DNA of 34,551 bases from Clostridia bacterium (GCA_014872655.1 WHHJ01000016.1:1-34551), one strand, 5' to 3'; numbered from the stretch's first letter, positions 7,079-14,722 are shown. Program-made: numbers and translations. Notes: generated from the sequence alone by a model not told the origin.

Positions 7079-8884
7079 TTATGATTTGCTATCTGTTTGG
7101 TCCGAGTCCGAAGTGGAGTAATCATCTGTTAAGAAATCTGAAGTAGATTCTTCCTCAAATTCATCCGTATCGCTGTTCAAGAAGGACTGAAGTCTTTCGC
7201 TTTTAGGCATTTGATCTTCCTGCGTTGTGTCTTGTTTGTAATATTTGGTAGAATTCTTCTTTTTTGCAACAACTAGAACTGTAATTCCTGCTCCTGCAAT
7301 AATGATACAAACAATAATAATGGTAATCGGGATCCATAGGCTGGATTTTGATGCTTTTACAAGGGCGTTTCGCGCATCTGTTAATGTTTTTGTCGCTGCG
7401 TCCAGTTGACCGGTTGTTGGCTCAGAATCTTGATTTAGTAAAAGATCTTCAGCGGCGGTGAGCGCACGTTTAAATCGGTTCCAACTGTCTTCTGTATAGT
7501 CGTTCGCGTTCAGTTTTTGCATTTCAGAGACCAGGTTGGTTAAAGTTTGTTTTGCTTCTTCCGGGGAAGAACTTGTAGCCGGCTGTAAATTTGCAATTGC
7601 TTCTATCAAGGCAATTTTTGCTGCGCGGCCTTCTTCACTGTTTTCGTTGCCGGTAATATTTTTGGCCGTTGTTTTTGCACGGACAAAATTTTCCCAACTA
7701 TCTTGGGTGTAGTCTTCTTGTACGAGCGTTTCCGCACGGGAAAGTAAATCTTTTAAAGATTCTTTCGTTTCCAGTGCAGCATAGGCATTGTCTAATGCTT
7801 TTTTTGCGTTGGTAATCTCAGATTCAGAATTGGAGATTGTGATCTTTTCAGCCTGTTTTAAGGCGTTTTCTAATGCTGTCAACGATTTTTCGGTATAATA
7901 AGAAGCTGTATTTTCATTGTTCAAGATATTTTGAGCGGTTACGATGCTTTTACGTAATTCAAAAAGAATTTCTCCCGTATTTTCAGAGATAGGAGCGTCA
8001 TTGGGTTCATCTTCTTGTCCTTGTGTATTCCCGTTTTCGTCAGCCAGCACCAACAGATTGTATTTTGCGGGCGTATTAAAGCCGTCGGTACCGTCTCCGA
8101 AATCCGCAATAATGTTAGTCAATTGGGCGCTGTTTTCCGGGTTTTTTTGGTCGTATGTATGAAAATCAAACTGATAATCGATCAATGCAAATCCGATTCC
8201 CATTTTTGCACCGACTTTTAAAGTCGGTTCATATCCGCCGATGGATAATATCTGGGTTGGAATATAGGCTTCGATTATATAGCTTTGTACTCTCTGTTGA
8301 CTGGTGGTTGGATCAGTCGCTTTATTGCAGGAAGAAGCCACCTGTATTTTTCTGGAAGATTCCGATTGTCCCCACGATTCTTCCCAGGAAGCTTTTTCTT
8401 GAATGGTAAGTCCGTTTTGGCCTTTTGCAATGTAGGGGACAAAGGTAAAGCAAAGAGCTGTATTTTGAATGGTAGGAGATTGTTTGTACAACGGGTCCAG
8501 TACAATCTGTACGCTGTCCATAGCATCTAAGGGATCTTTATCTGGGTCAACTGCATAGCTTTGCGTGTGGTCGACAATCTCCCATTTGAGATATAAGCCT
8601 TCTTTTCCTTTGATGTCAGACCAGAGTACATCGACGGTTCCAGATGCATCATCCGCTTCTGTACTGTTTGTATTCAGTACATAGCCACCATTTTGTATAC
8701 AAGAAGTTTTTTGTAGTTTAACAGTCATTTTGGCCCCTTGCCACGCTTCGTCAGTACCTTTTCCGTCAATTACCGGAACGGTTTGCGTGCGAGGAACGGT
8801 ATAATTTTGCTTTTGTGCTGATAATGCAGGCGCAAAAGCTGAGATCAGTAAGATTACAAGTGCAGTGGTTATGAATCTTTTCAT
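7079..8884 (-). CDS. Surface protein C: signal peptide, CBM9-like domain, FIVAR-like repeats, TM helix, Ser/Asp/Thr-rich tail
   Basis: Third and largest paralogue, 601 residues. The signal peptide MKRFITTALVILL...LSA is followed by a CBM9-like domain (TVPVIDGKGTDEAWQGAK, EGLYLKWEIVDH, DAMDSVQIVLDPLYK, YIIEAYIPTQIL). Three FIVAR-like helical repeats include YTQDSWENFVRAK and YTEDSWNRFKRAL. Then come a membrane helix (WIPITIIIVCIIIAGAG), a KKK stop-transfer and a tail of about 50 residues rich in Ser, Thr, Asp and Glu, including several Tyr. The longer frame from 8938 adds 18 residues ahead of the signal peptide and lacks a ribosome binding site; AGAGGTG precedes the ATG at 8884. The substrate or ligand is not known. 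Confidence 0.8.
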   Translation of the reverse strand: MKRFITTALVILLISAFAPALSAQKQNYTVPRTQTVPVIDGKGTDEAWQGAKMTVKLQKTSCIQNGGYVLNTNSTEADDASGTVDVLWSDIKGKEGLYLKWEIVDHTQSYAVDPDKDPLDAMDSVQIVLDPLYKQSPTIQNTALCFTFVPYIAKGQNGLTIQEKASWEESWGQSESSRKIQVASSCNKATDPTTSQQRVQSYIIEAYIPTQILSIGGYEPTLKVGAKMGIGFALIDYQFDFHTYDQKNPENSAQLTNIIADFGDGTDGFNTPAKYNLLVLADENGNTQGQEDEPNDAPISENTGEILFELRKSIVTAQNILNNENTASYYTEKSLTALENALKQAEKITISNSESEITNAKKALDNAYAALETKESLKDLLSRAETLVQEDYTQDSWENFVRAKTTAKNITGNENSEEGRAAKIALIEAIANLQPATSSSPEEAKQTLTNLVSEMQKLNANDYTEDSWNRFKRALTAAEDLLLNQDSEPTTGQLDAATKTLTDARNALVKASKSSLWIPITIIIVCIIIAGAGITVLVVAKKKNSTKYYKQDTTQEDQMPKSERLQSFLNSDTDEFEEESTSDFLTDDYSTSDSDQTDSKS

Positions 8885-8952
8885 TTTACACCTCTGGTTG
8901 CCGATGCAAAAACGCACGGCTTTTTCTGTATTATTCAATCGTTTTTTTCTTT

Positions 8953-8981
8953 ATTGTATCAGAAAAAAAACCGACTGTAAA
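8953..8981 (-). promoter_or_regulatory. Candidate promoter of surface protein C
   Basis: Minus-strand TTTACA (8976-8981), a 17-bp spacer and TACAAT (8953-8958), 69 bases before the ATG. Confidence 0.55.
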
Positions 8982-9055
8982 TACCTGAAAAAAAGTCGTG
9001 CGCAATTTTGTGGATTGTACCTAATTTCTCAGTTTGTTTTTCGGCAGTTTTTTTG

Positions 9056-9402
9056 TCAAAAAAGGCCGAAACTTACCGAAAGGGCTTGGTTAACCTCTGT
9101 CATAGCTTCCGTGCCGAGATGCCCCATTTTTTCTTTTAATCTTTTTTATCTAATGTACGAACCTGTTCGAGCAGTATAACGGAGTCCTTCGCAAGACCGT
9201 AACTTGTTGCATCGACTTCTATATGTGTTGGTAATTTTGTTTTGTGAAGTTTTGATGTGATGGCTGCGGCAATGACGGTAGGACTGTGTCTGTTTCCGAC
9301 ATCGTTTTGAACAATCAAGACAGGGCGAACGCCGCCTTGTTCGGAGCCTACTACAGGGCTGAGATCTGCATAGTAGATATCTCCTCTTTTGATTTGTGAC
9401 AT
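9056..9402 (-). pseudogene. ndoA: EndoA/NdoA (MazF/PemK family) mRNA interferase, frameshifted
   Basis: MazF-type toxins cleave mRNA at short sequences. From the ATG at 9402 (GGAG ten bases upstream) the frame matches the Bacillus EndoA pattern closely: KRGDIYYADLSPVVGSEQGG, VRPVLIVQND, LPTHIEVDA, DSVILLEQVRTLDKK. It then stops at 9136-9138 after a single Asp, about 88 residues in. The missing C-terminus is present in the -1 frame, starting RLKEKMGHLGTEAMTEVNQA and running to a TGA at 9056-9058. One extra A in the A6 tract (plus-strand T6, 9142-9147) would restore a 118-residue protein, the normal family length. No antitoxin gene lies immediately upstream. It could be a real null mutation, a sequencing or assembly error, or a slippage site. 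Confidence 0.85.
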
Positions 9403-9646
9403 GGTTTTCACTCTCCGGAATCATTTGTTTTTCTATCTTTATTTTTCCGCACAATCTTGATTTTTAAACAGTAAAATATTAGAAAAAAATAAAAAATCAG
9501 TTTAATCATGGCGTGTGCGCCGCCATTCGACATAAACCGTGGTCTTACTACAGTTTATTCAACTCCGGCAGAGGATGTTACGTAGGTAAATTTATTGTTG
9601 CAGATTGTCACAATATTTTAGGATGGGCATAGTATGTGAATGTAGG

Positions 9647-9677
9647 AGAGTGCGAAGCCCCGACAAAAACGTACTCT
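9647..9677 (+). promoter_or_regulatory. Leader hairpin before the Cys-rich peptide gene
   Basis: AGAGTGCG and CGTACTCT can pair over 8 bp with one G-U pair. The hairpin ends about 14 bases before AAAGGAGG and is followed by a T-rich stretch, so it resembles an attenuator or an RNA-stability element. A second short hairpin (ATGGCG with CGCCAT, 9508-9526) lies further upstream. The remainder of 9403-9703 holds no gene I can support. Confidence 0.3.
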
Positions 9678-9703
9678 TTGTTATTATTCCAAAGGAGGTA
9701 TAT

Positions 9704-9808
9704 ATGATGTGTAATTGCGGCTGCAATAACGGATATTATTTCTGGACATTACTTATCGCTGCGGTCATCGTTTACTGTTTCTCCATGAATCAGAGCTGCT
9801 GCGACTGA
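9704..9808 (+). CDS. Small Cys-rich single-pass membrane peptide (34 aa)
   Basis: Not recognised as a named family. The peptide has an N-terminal MMCNCGCNNGYY cluster with three Cys, a hydrophobic helix of about 18 residues (FWTLLIAAVIVYCF) with another Cys, and a CCD end. That makes six Cys in 34 residues on both sides of one membrane span. A very strong AAAGGAGG lies 5 bases before the ATG at 9704 and 8 before the ATG at 9707; either could be the start. A strong intrinsic terminator follows 20 bases after the stop, so it is its own transcription unit. Short Cys/Gly-rich membrane peptides are common in spore-forming Firmicutes, but a spore role here is only a guess. Confidence 0.65.
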   Translation: MMCNCGCNNGYYFWTLLIAAVIVYCFSMNQSCCD

Positions 9809-9827
9809 TCGTAACGGCGGATAATAC

Positions 9828-9859
9828 AAAAGCGACAGGAACTTCCTGTCGCTTTTTTT
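9828..9859 (+). terminator. Intrinsic terminator of the Cys-rich peptide gene
   Basis: AGCGACAGG pairs with CCTGTCGCT around a 5-base loop and is followed by a run of seven T. Confidence 0.9.
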
Positions 9860-9867
9860 ATACAACC

Positions 9868-9896
9868 AAAACCGTGCGGATACCACGCGGTTTTTT
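9868..9896 (+). terminator. Second hairpin, possible tandem or bidirectional terminator
   Basis: AAAACCGTG pairs with CGCGGTTTT (one T-G pair), followed by further T on the plus strand. It may back up the preceding terminator, or stop read-through from tsaD on the other strand. The rest of the gap to 10043 shows only a 6-bp hairpin (10026-10040) next to the tsaD stop. Confidence 0.5.
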
Positions 9897-10043
9897 AATT
9901 GTTGTGAATTGATCGTTCTCTTCTGCGTACAAATAAATCAATTGTCTGGATGGCAGATCTGTTTTGTTACGTGTTTGCATATTTCCTGTGTATCAATCAC
10001 TGTATGGGTATTTATGATCATTCGTAAACAGTTTCTGTTTTAT

Positions 10044-11045
10044 TTAAAGTTCGATGGATTGATTGGCATATGCGTTTAGATCTTCTGCGGCAATGTTACC
10101 GTTTAAAAATTCATAATAACCCTGGCTGGCAATCATTGCAGCGTTGTCTCCGCAGTATGAGAAATCTGGAACAAATAGGTCAATATTTTGTTCGGTACAT
10201 GCTTGCGTCAGCTTACTGCGCAGTGTTTTATTGGCTGCTACGCCGCCCGCAAGAACCAGTTTTTTACAGAATGCGGAAGCTGCTTTTACTGCATTGCCGA
10301 CTAGAACTTCACATACAGCCTGTGTAAAAGAAGCTGCTACATCGGGAATGGAAAGGGGGTCCTGCACTTGCTGACAGTGATGAACATGATTGATGACGGC
10401 GGTTTTTATGCCGCTGAAACTGAAGTCAAATTCATTGTCTTTAAAGTGTACTCGGGGGAAAAATATTGCATTGGGATCTCCGGTTTGTGCCGCTTTTTCG
10501 ATCTTTGGGCCACCGGGATAACCTAAGCCTAAAACCCGCGCCACCTTGTCAAAGCATTCTCCAGCCGCATCATCGCGTGTTCGGCCGATAATTTGGTATT
10601 GAGTATAGTCTGAAACATTGACAATGTGGCTGTGTCCTCCCGAAACGATCAGTGCGGTAAACGGAGGAGTCAAATCGGGAAAGGTGAGGTAATTTGCCGC
10701 AACGTGCCCCCGAATATGATGAACAGGGATTAACGGTTTTTGTATTGCAAATGCTAAGGATTTTGCAAAATTGACGCCCACCAGCAATGCCCCGATCAGG
10801 CCCGGTGCGTTGGTTACAGCAATCGCGTCGACTTTTTCGATTCCTCCGATAGGTTCAACCGCTTCTTCAACCAGTTGCGAAATGGCCTCAACGTGTGCTC
10901 TGGATGCGATTTCCGGAACAACACCGCCGTATAGGGTGTGAATGTCGATTTGCGATCTGATTTGATTGGTCATTACGTTTCGGCCGTCAGCAACAATGGC
11001 TGCCGCCGTTTCGTCACAAGAACTTTCTATTCCGAGTATAAACAC
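10044..11045 (-). CDS. tsaD: tRNA N6-adenosine threonylcarbamoyltransferase
   Basis: Transfers the threonylcarbamoyl group from threonylcarbamoyl-AMP to A37 of ANN-decoding tRNAs (t6A), working with TsaB and TsaE. It has 333 residues, the normal length. The N-terminal GIESSCDETA and the metal-binding histidine pair in VHHIRGH (His110 and His114) are present, followed by SGGHSHI, GECFDKVARVLGLGYPGG and LAGGVAANK, all ASKHA/Kae1 signatures. The start is a GTG at 11045, preceded by GGAAGTG. It overlaps the end of rimI by 19 bases, indicating translational coupling. It is the last gene of the polA-ywlE-rimI-tsaD unit; tsaB and tsaE are not in the window. Confidence 0.95.
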   Translation of the reverse strand: MFILGIESSCDETAAAIVADGRNVMTNQIRSQIDIHTLYGGVVPEIASRAHVEAISQLVEEAVEPIGGIEKVDAIAVTNAPGLIGALLVGVNFAKSLAFAIQKPLIPVHHIRGHVAANYLTFPDLTPPFTALIVSGGHSHIVNVSDYTQYQIIGRTRDDAAGECFDKVARVLGLGYPGGPKIEKAAQTGDPNAIFFPRVHFKDNEFDFSFSGIKTAVINHVHHCQQVQDPLSIPDVAASFTQAVCEVLVGNAVKAASAFCKKLVLAGGVAANKTLRSKLTQACTEQNIDLFVPDFSYCGDNAAMIASQGYYEFLNGNIAAEDLNAYANQSIEL

Positions 11046-11497
11046 GATTCGGTCACTTCCATATGCATAATATATCCGTCTTCTTTAGGAAAATCATATA
11101 AGTTTTTACGTATACCGTCACAAATAAATCCGAGTTTGTCGTATACATGTTTTGCAGCTGTATTGGAACAGCGAACTTCTAAATAAATGCAATTTGCCAG
11201 TTCGTTTTTGTGCAAATTTTGAATGCATCGAATTAACAGCGCCGAGGCATACCCCTTATTTTTTTCGACGCTAGCAACCGATAATATTTGCACTTCCTGT
11301 GCCACGATCTGCATAACAACATAAGAAAGAACAATATCGTCTGCGATCCATGCATCAATGCGATAATCCGGCGATTGTGCACAGCCCCGCAACTGCGCCT
11401 CAGATAACGGTTGCGAAAACGCACCGCGCTCAATTTTTGCAATCTGTTCTAAATAAGCTGTATGTTGCGGAGTCAAACAAATCAATTCAGGACTCAT
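11027..11497 (-). CDS. rimI: Ribosomal-protein-alanine N-acetyltransferase-like GNAT protein
   Basis: GNAT acetyltransferase of 156 residues, most like RimI, which acetylates the N-terminal alanine of ribosomal protein S18. The acetyl-CoA loop is ILSVASVEKNKGYASALL, a variant of the usual R/QxxGxG/A; EVRCSNTAAKHVYDKLGF is the typical C-terminal GNAT segment. The neighbouring tsaD is a frequent partner of rimI in Firmicutes and supports the name. A TTG at 11515 is in frame, but AGAGGA sits eight bases before the ATG at 11497, which is used. The start overlaps the end of ywlE by 11 bases. The true substrate could be another protein. Confidence 0.85.
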   Translation of the reverse strand: MSPELICLTPQHTAYLEQIAKIERGAFSQPLSEAQLRGCAQSPDYRIDAWIADDIVLSYVVMQIVAQEVQILSVASVEKNKGYASALLIRCIQNLHKNELANCIYLEVRCSNTAAKHVYDKLGFICDGIRKNLYDFPKEDGYIMHMEVTESCLYSE

Positions 11498-11924
11498 CTT
11501 GTAAGTCCTCTGCAATTTTGATCAATGCCTGTCTGATTTGCTCGGCGCAGGTTCGATAAGCCTGTACATCTTGCCCGAAAGGGTCGGAGATTTGGGCGTT
11601 GGACAGCTGCTGGATTTTTTTTGCAAATTGTGGATAAAGCGCCTGTAAGATTTGCTGCTGTTGGCCGGTCATGACATAAATTCGGTCGGCATCAGCCAAC
11701 ATGGCTGCCGTTAATTGTTGGGCGCGATGCTGTTGCAGATCGATGCCTTGTTCTTTCATGACCGTGATGGCGTTTTGTGACGCCGGCGCGGAAACAGGAA
11801 CAGAAAGTCCTGCGCTGCTTACAAAGATGTTTTCTTTTTTTTGATCTTGAAGTATTTTCTTAAAAAGGCCTTCTGCCATAGGGCTTCTGCACGTGTTGCC
11901 CGTGCATACAAAAATAATATTCAT
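11487..11924 (-). CDS. ywlE: Low-molecular-weight phosphatase, probable protein-arginine phosphatase
   Basis: The 145-residue protein carries the P-loop CTGNTCRS at residues 7-14 (Cys7 nucleophile, Arg13) and a general-acid ISDPFG near residue 110, the hallmarks of low-molecular-weight protein-tyrosine phosphatases. Thr11 in the loop is the residue that sets phospho-arginine specificity in Bacillus YwlE; most tyrosine-specific members carry an aliphatic residue there. I infer that it removes arginine phosphate marks placed by an McsB-type kinase, linking it to protein quality control; McsB is not in the window. The ribosome binding site is AGAGATG. It lies 29 bases after polA and overlaps rimI. 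Confidence 0.85.
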   Translation of the reverse strand: MNIIFVCTGNTCRSPMAEGLFKKILQDQKKENIFVSSAGLSVPVSAPASQNAITVMKEQGIDLQQHRAQQLTAAMLADADRIYVMTGQQQQILQALYPQFAKKIQQLSNAQISDPFGQDVQAYRTCAEQIRQALIKIAEDLQDES

Positions 11925-11953
11925 ATTTTCATCTCTTTTTTAGAATGGACGAT

Positions 11954-14464
11954 TTACTTTTTTGCATCAAACCAGGTGTTTCCTATGCCGATATCAACAA
12001 CCAGCGGAACGGATAAGTCTGCCGCGTGTTCCATTTGTTGCTTTAAAATAGCCGCTGCCTGTTGGGCTTGTTCCTGTTTGGCTTCGATAATCAGTTCATC
12101 GTGTACTTGTAAAATCAGTCTTGCGTCCAAGCCGGATTGACGCAGTTGATCGTCTACCCGAACCATTGCCAATTTGATGAGATCTGCGGCGGTTCCCTGG
12201 ATCGGGGTATTCATGCAGACGCGTTGTGCAAAGGCTTGAAGTTGCTTGTTCTTTGCGTGAATATCCGGAACATATCTTCGGCGGCCGAATAATGTTTGGA
12301 TATATCCGTTTTGGTCTGCAAAAGCTACAATGTTTTTCATGTATTCCCGTACGCCGCTGTACGTTTCCAGATAGTTTTCGATATATTGCCGCGCTTCTTT
12401 TACGGACACTCCGATATCTTGGGACAGGGAATAGTCTCCGATCCCGTAAACGATTCCAAAATTAACGGCTTTGGCTCTTCTGCGAAGTTCCGGGGTGACC
12501 ATTGGCTCCGGCATTTGGAATACCTGCGAAGCAGTAATGGTGTGAATATCCTTTTCTTCAATAAATGCCTGCTGCATACGCGAATCGTTAGCGATATGAG
12601 CTAGTACGCGCAATTCGATCTGGGAGTAGTCCGCATCAATCAGGACATAACCTTCTTTAGCAATGAATGCCTTTCGGAGCTGTCTGCCCAGGTCGGTCCG
12701 GACCGGAATATTTTGCAGATTGGGTTCAATGCTGCTGATTCGGCCTGTCTGCGTGACCGTTTGGGTAAAGCTGGTATGAATCCGATTGGTTTGATCTAAC
12801 TTGGACAGAAACGCATCTACGTAAGTGGATTTTAATTTGGTGAGCATGCGGTAGTCTAAGATGTTGTCTATGATCGGATTTTGTGTTTTCCATTTTAATT
12901 TTTCCAACACTTCCTTGCCCGTGCTGTAGCCGGTCTTTGTCTTTTTGGTCGCAGGCATGCCAAGGTGCTCAAATAAGATTTCACCCAATTGCTTGGGAGA
13001 ATTGATGTTGAACTCTTGTCCGGCTTGTCTGAAAATTTCATCACTTAACTGTCCGATCGTTTCGGTGAGCATTTTTCCGAAAGATTCCAGGAAGTTTCGA
13101 TCCATCGCAAAGCCGCAATATTCCATATCAGCCAATACGCGGCAAAGCGGCAGTTCAATTTTGCGGTAAAGGTCTTCTTGTCCGTCTTGCTGTAGTTTTT
13201 GTTCCGTATTTTTTTGGATTAAATCCAGATAAACAACCAGGTGTTCCGGCTGCTGCGCCGAGTGTCCTTCGGCATATTCCTGTGCCAGCATGGGTAGAGG
13301 ATAAGAAGATTGGGACGGATTGATCAAATATGCGGCCAGCATGGTGTCGTATTCCAGCTGAATCGGCAACTGTGCCCGGTTCATCGCATGCAGTAACGGT
13401 TTGGCATTGTGAGTTACAATTTTGCAAGAAGAAAGTTTTTTTAGGATTTCATCGGAGCAGGGTACACAGACTACTTGATTTTTGTCTTTGATATAGAGTT
13501 GATCTTGTTCATGCAGTACATATAAAGTCGGCTGTTCAAAGATTTCGTCACGATAAGTGCCTTCTGTAATCAGTTGTTCCTGCTTTTGTATGGTTGAAGT
13601 TTGATCCAGTTCAAACTTTTTGACCATCGAGGACATTTCGAGTTGGGTAAACAGATTTAGCAATTCTTGTTTGTCGAAATGTGGTTCGGGAATGTCCTCT
13701 GCTTTGAGGTCTATATCCTGATCCCGGACGATGCGTCCGAGCTCACGGCTTAAAAAGGCACTGTCTTTTCCGTGGAGCAGTTTTTCTTTTAATGCTCCTT
13801 TTTCTTCCTCTGCGTGGAGGAAAACATTTTCCAGTGTCCCGTATTTTTTTAACAAAGTGATGGCTGTTTTTTCGCCGATTCCGGGTACGCCCGGAATGCG
13901 GTCGCTGTTGTCACCCATCAAGGCCTTTAAGTCGATCAGTTGCTTGGGGGACAACCCGTATTTTTCGTAAATTTTGTCCGGTGTATAAACCTCATCTGAT
14001 GAAGTGCCGGATTTGGTTACCGCTAACTTGACAGTGACGTTGTCGTCGATTAACTGGAAAGAATCTCTGTCCCCGGTCACGATGACGCACGGTGTATTAT
14101 TTTGCGTACACTGATTGCTTAGTATACCGATCAGATCATCGGCTTCCAGTCCTTCTTTTTCCACGCGGGGAATGCCCATGGCATCAAGAATCTGCTTTAA
14201 AACCGGCATTTGTTCATATAATTCTTGGGGCATGGGTTTGCGTCCGGCTTTGTAGTCGGGATACAATAAATGTCGATATGTTTTTGCTTTCAGGTCAAAA
14301 GCAACGCAAATTTTGCAAGCACCTTCGTCCTGCATATGTTTGTATAAGATGTTTAAAAAGCCGTAAATAGCGTTTGTATTAAAGCCGGAAGAAGTGGTAA
14401 GGGGACGGATCCCATAATACGCTCTGTTGAGAATACTGTTTCCGTCAAAGATAAGCAACTTCAT
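11954..14464 (-). CDS. polA: DNA polymerase I
   Basis: Gap-filling repair polymerase that also removes RNA primers. It has 836 residues. The N-terminal ~290 residues are the 5'-3' nuclease (FDGNSILNRAYYG, VTGDRDSFQLI, GDNSDRIPGVPGIGEKTA). The middle (about 300-430) is where a 3'-5' exonuclease would be, but the FDTET-type DxE motif is replaced by TLYVLHEQDQ, so proofreading is probably lost, as in Bst-type enzymes. The polymerase domain has motif A DADYSQIELR (~610-619), motif B RRRAKAVNFGIVYG (~655-668) and motif C VHDE (~787). The ATG has GGAGGG just upstream. It leads the operon polA-ywlE-rimI-tsaD. Confidence 0.96.
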   Translation of the reverse strand: MKLLIFDGNSILNRAYYGIRPLTTSSGFNTNAIYGFLNILYKHMQDEGACKICVAFDLKAKTYRHLLYPDYKAGRKPMPQELYEQMPVLKQILDAMGIPRVEKEGLEADDLIGILSNQCTQNNTPCVIVTGDRDSFQLIDDNVTVKLAVTKSGTSSDEVYTPDKIYEKYGLSPKQLIDLKALMGDNSDRIPGVPGIGEKTAITLLKKYGTLENVFLHAEEEKGALKEKLLHGKDSAFLSRELGRIVRDQDIDLKAEDIPEPHFDKQELLNLFTQLEMSSMVKKFELDQTSTIQKQEQLITEGTYRDEIFEQPTLYVLHEQDQLYIKDKNQVVCVPCSDEILKKLSSCKIVTHNAKPLLHAMNRAQLPIQLEYDTMLAAYLINPSQSSYPLPMLAQEYAEGHSAQQPEHLVVYLDLIQKNTEQKLQQDGQEDLYRKIELPLCRVLADMEYCGFAMDRNFLESFGKMLTETIGQLSDEIFRQAGQEFNINSPKQLGEILFEHLGMPATKKTKTGYSTGKEVLEKLKWKTQNPIIDNILDYRMLTKLKSTYVDAFLSKLDQTNRIHTSFTQTVTQTGRISSIEPNLQNIPVRTDLGRQLRKAFIAKEGYVLIDADYSQIELRVLAHIANDSRMQQAFIEEKDIHTITASQVFQMPEPMVTPELRRRAKAVNFGIVYGIGDYSLSQDIGVSVKEARQYIENYLETYSGVREYMKNIVAFADQNGYIQTLFGRRRYVPDIHAKNKQLQAFAQRVCMNTPIQGTAADLIKLAMVRVDDQLRQSGLDARLILQVHDELIIEAKQEQAQQAAAILKQQMEHAADLSVPLVVDIGIGNTWFDAKK

Positions 14465-14550
14465 GTTTTTCCCTCCGAAATCTTAATTTTTGTGACGGTG
14501 CTGACAAAAGCACCAAAAAGTCTGAACGCTATTTATTATAATACCTATAT

Positions 14551-14579
14551 ATAATATCATACACTTTCAGGGCTGTCAA
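14551..14579 (-). promoter_or_regulatory. Sigma-A promoter of polA operon
   Basis: Minus-strand TTGACA (14574-14579), a 17-bp spacer and TATTAT (14551-14556), about 90 bases upstream of polA. Confidence 0.8.
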
Positions 14580-14687
14580 GAATATTTCTACCGCATTTTA
14601 ATCGAGCAGAAAAGCGTATTTTTTGTCGATTGTGCAAGTTGCATAATAATTGGACGGAAATTTTTTGGAAAATTTATTTTGAAACTA

Positions 14688-14716
14688 TTGCAAAAAAAAG
14701 CCAAATCATATATAAT
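14688..14716 (+). promoter_or_regulatory. Sigma-A promoter of the dcw cluster
   Basis: TTGCAA (14688-14693), a 17-bp spacer and a perfect TATAAT (14711-14716). Transcription should start near 14723, where the MraZ-like repeats begin. Confidence 0.8.
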
Positions 14717-14722
14717 AAATGT

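Noticed and set aside
9136..9147. Programmed -1 ribosomal frameshift in ndoA as the main explanation
   Set aside because: The zero-frame codons GAT AAA AAA do not give a proper X XXY YYZ heptamer and no clear stimulatory structure follows at the usual distance; a mutation or sequencing error is simpler.
9605..9703. N-terminal extension of the Cys-rich peptide to 67 residues
   Set aside because: The strong AAAGGAGG lies directly before the internal ATG pair; the upstream start has no ribosome binding site and the added residues look random.
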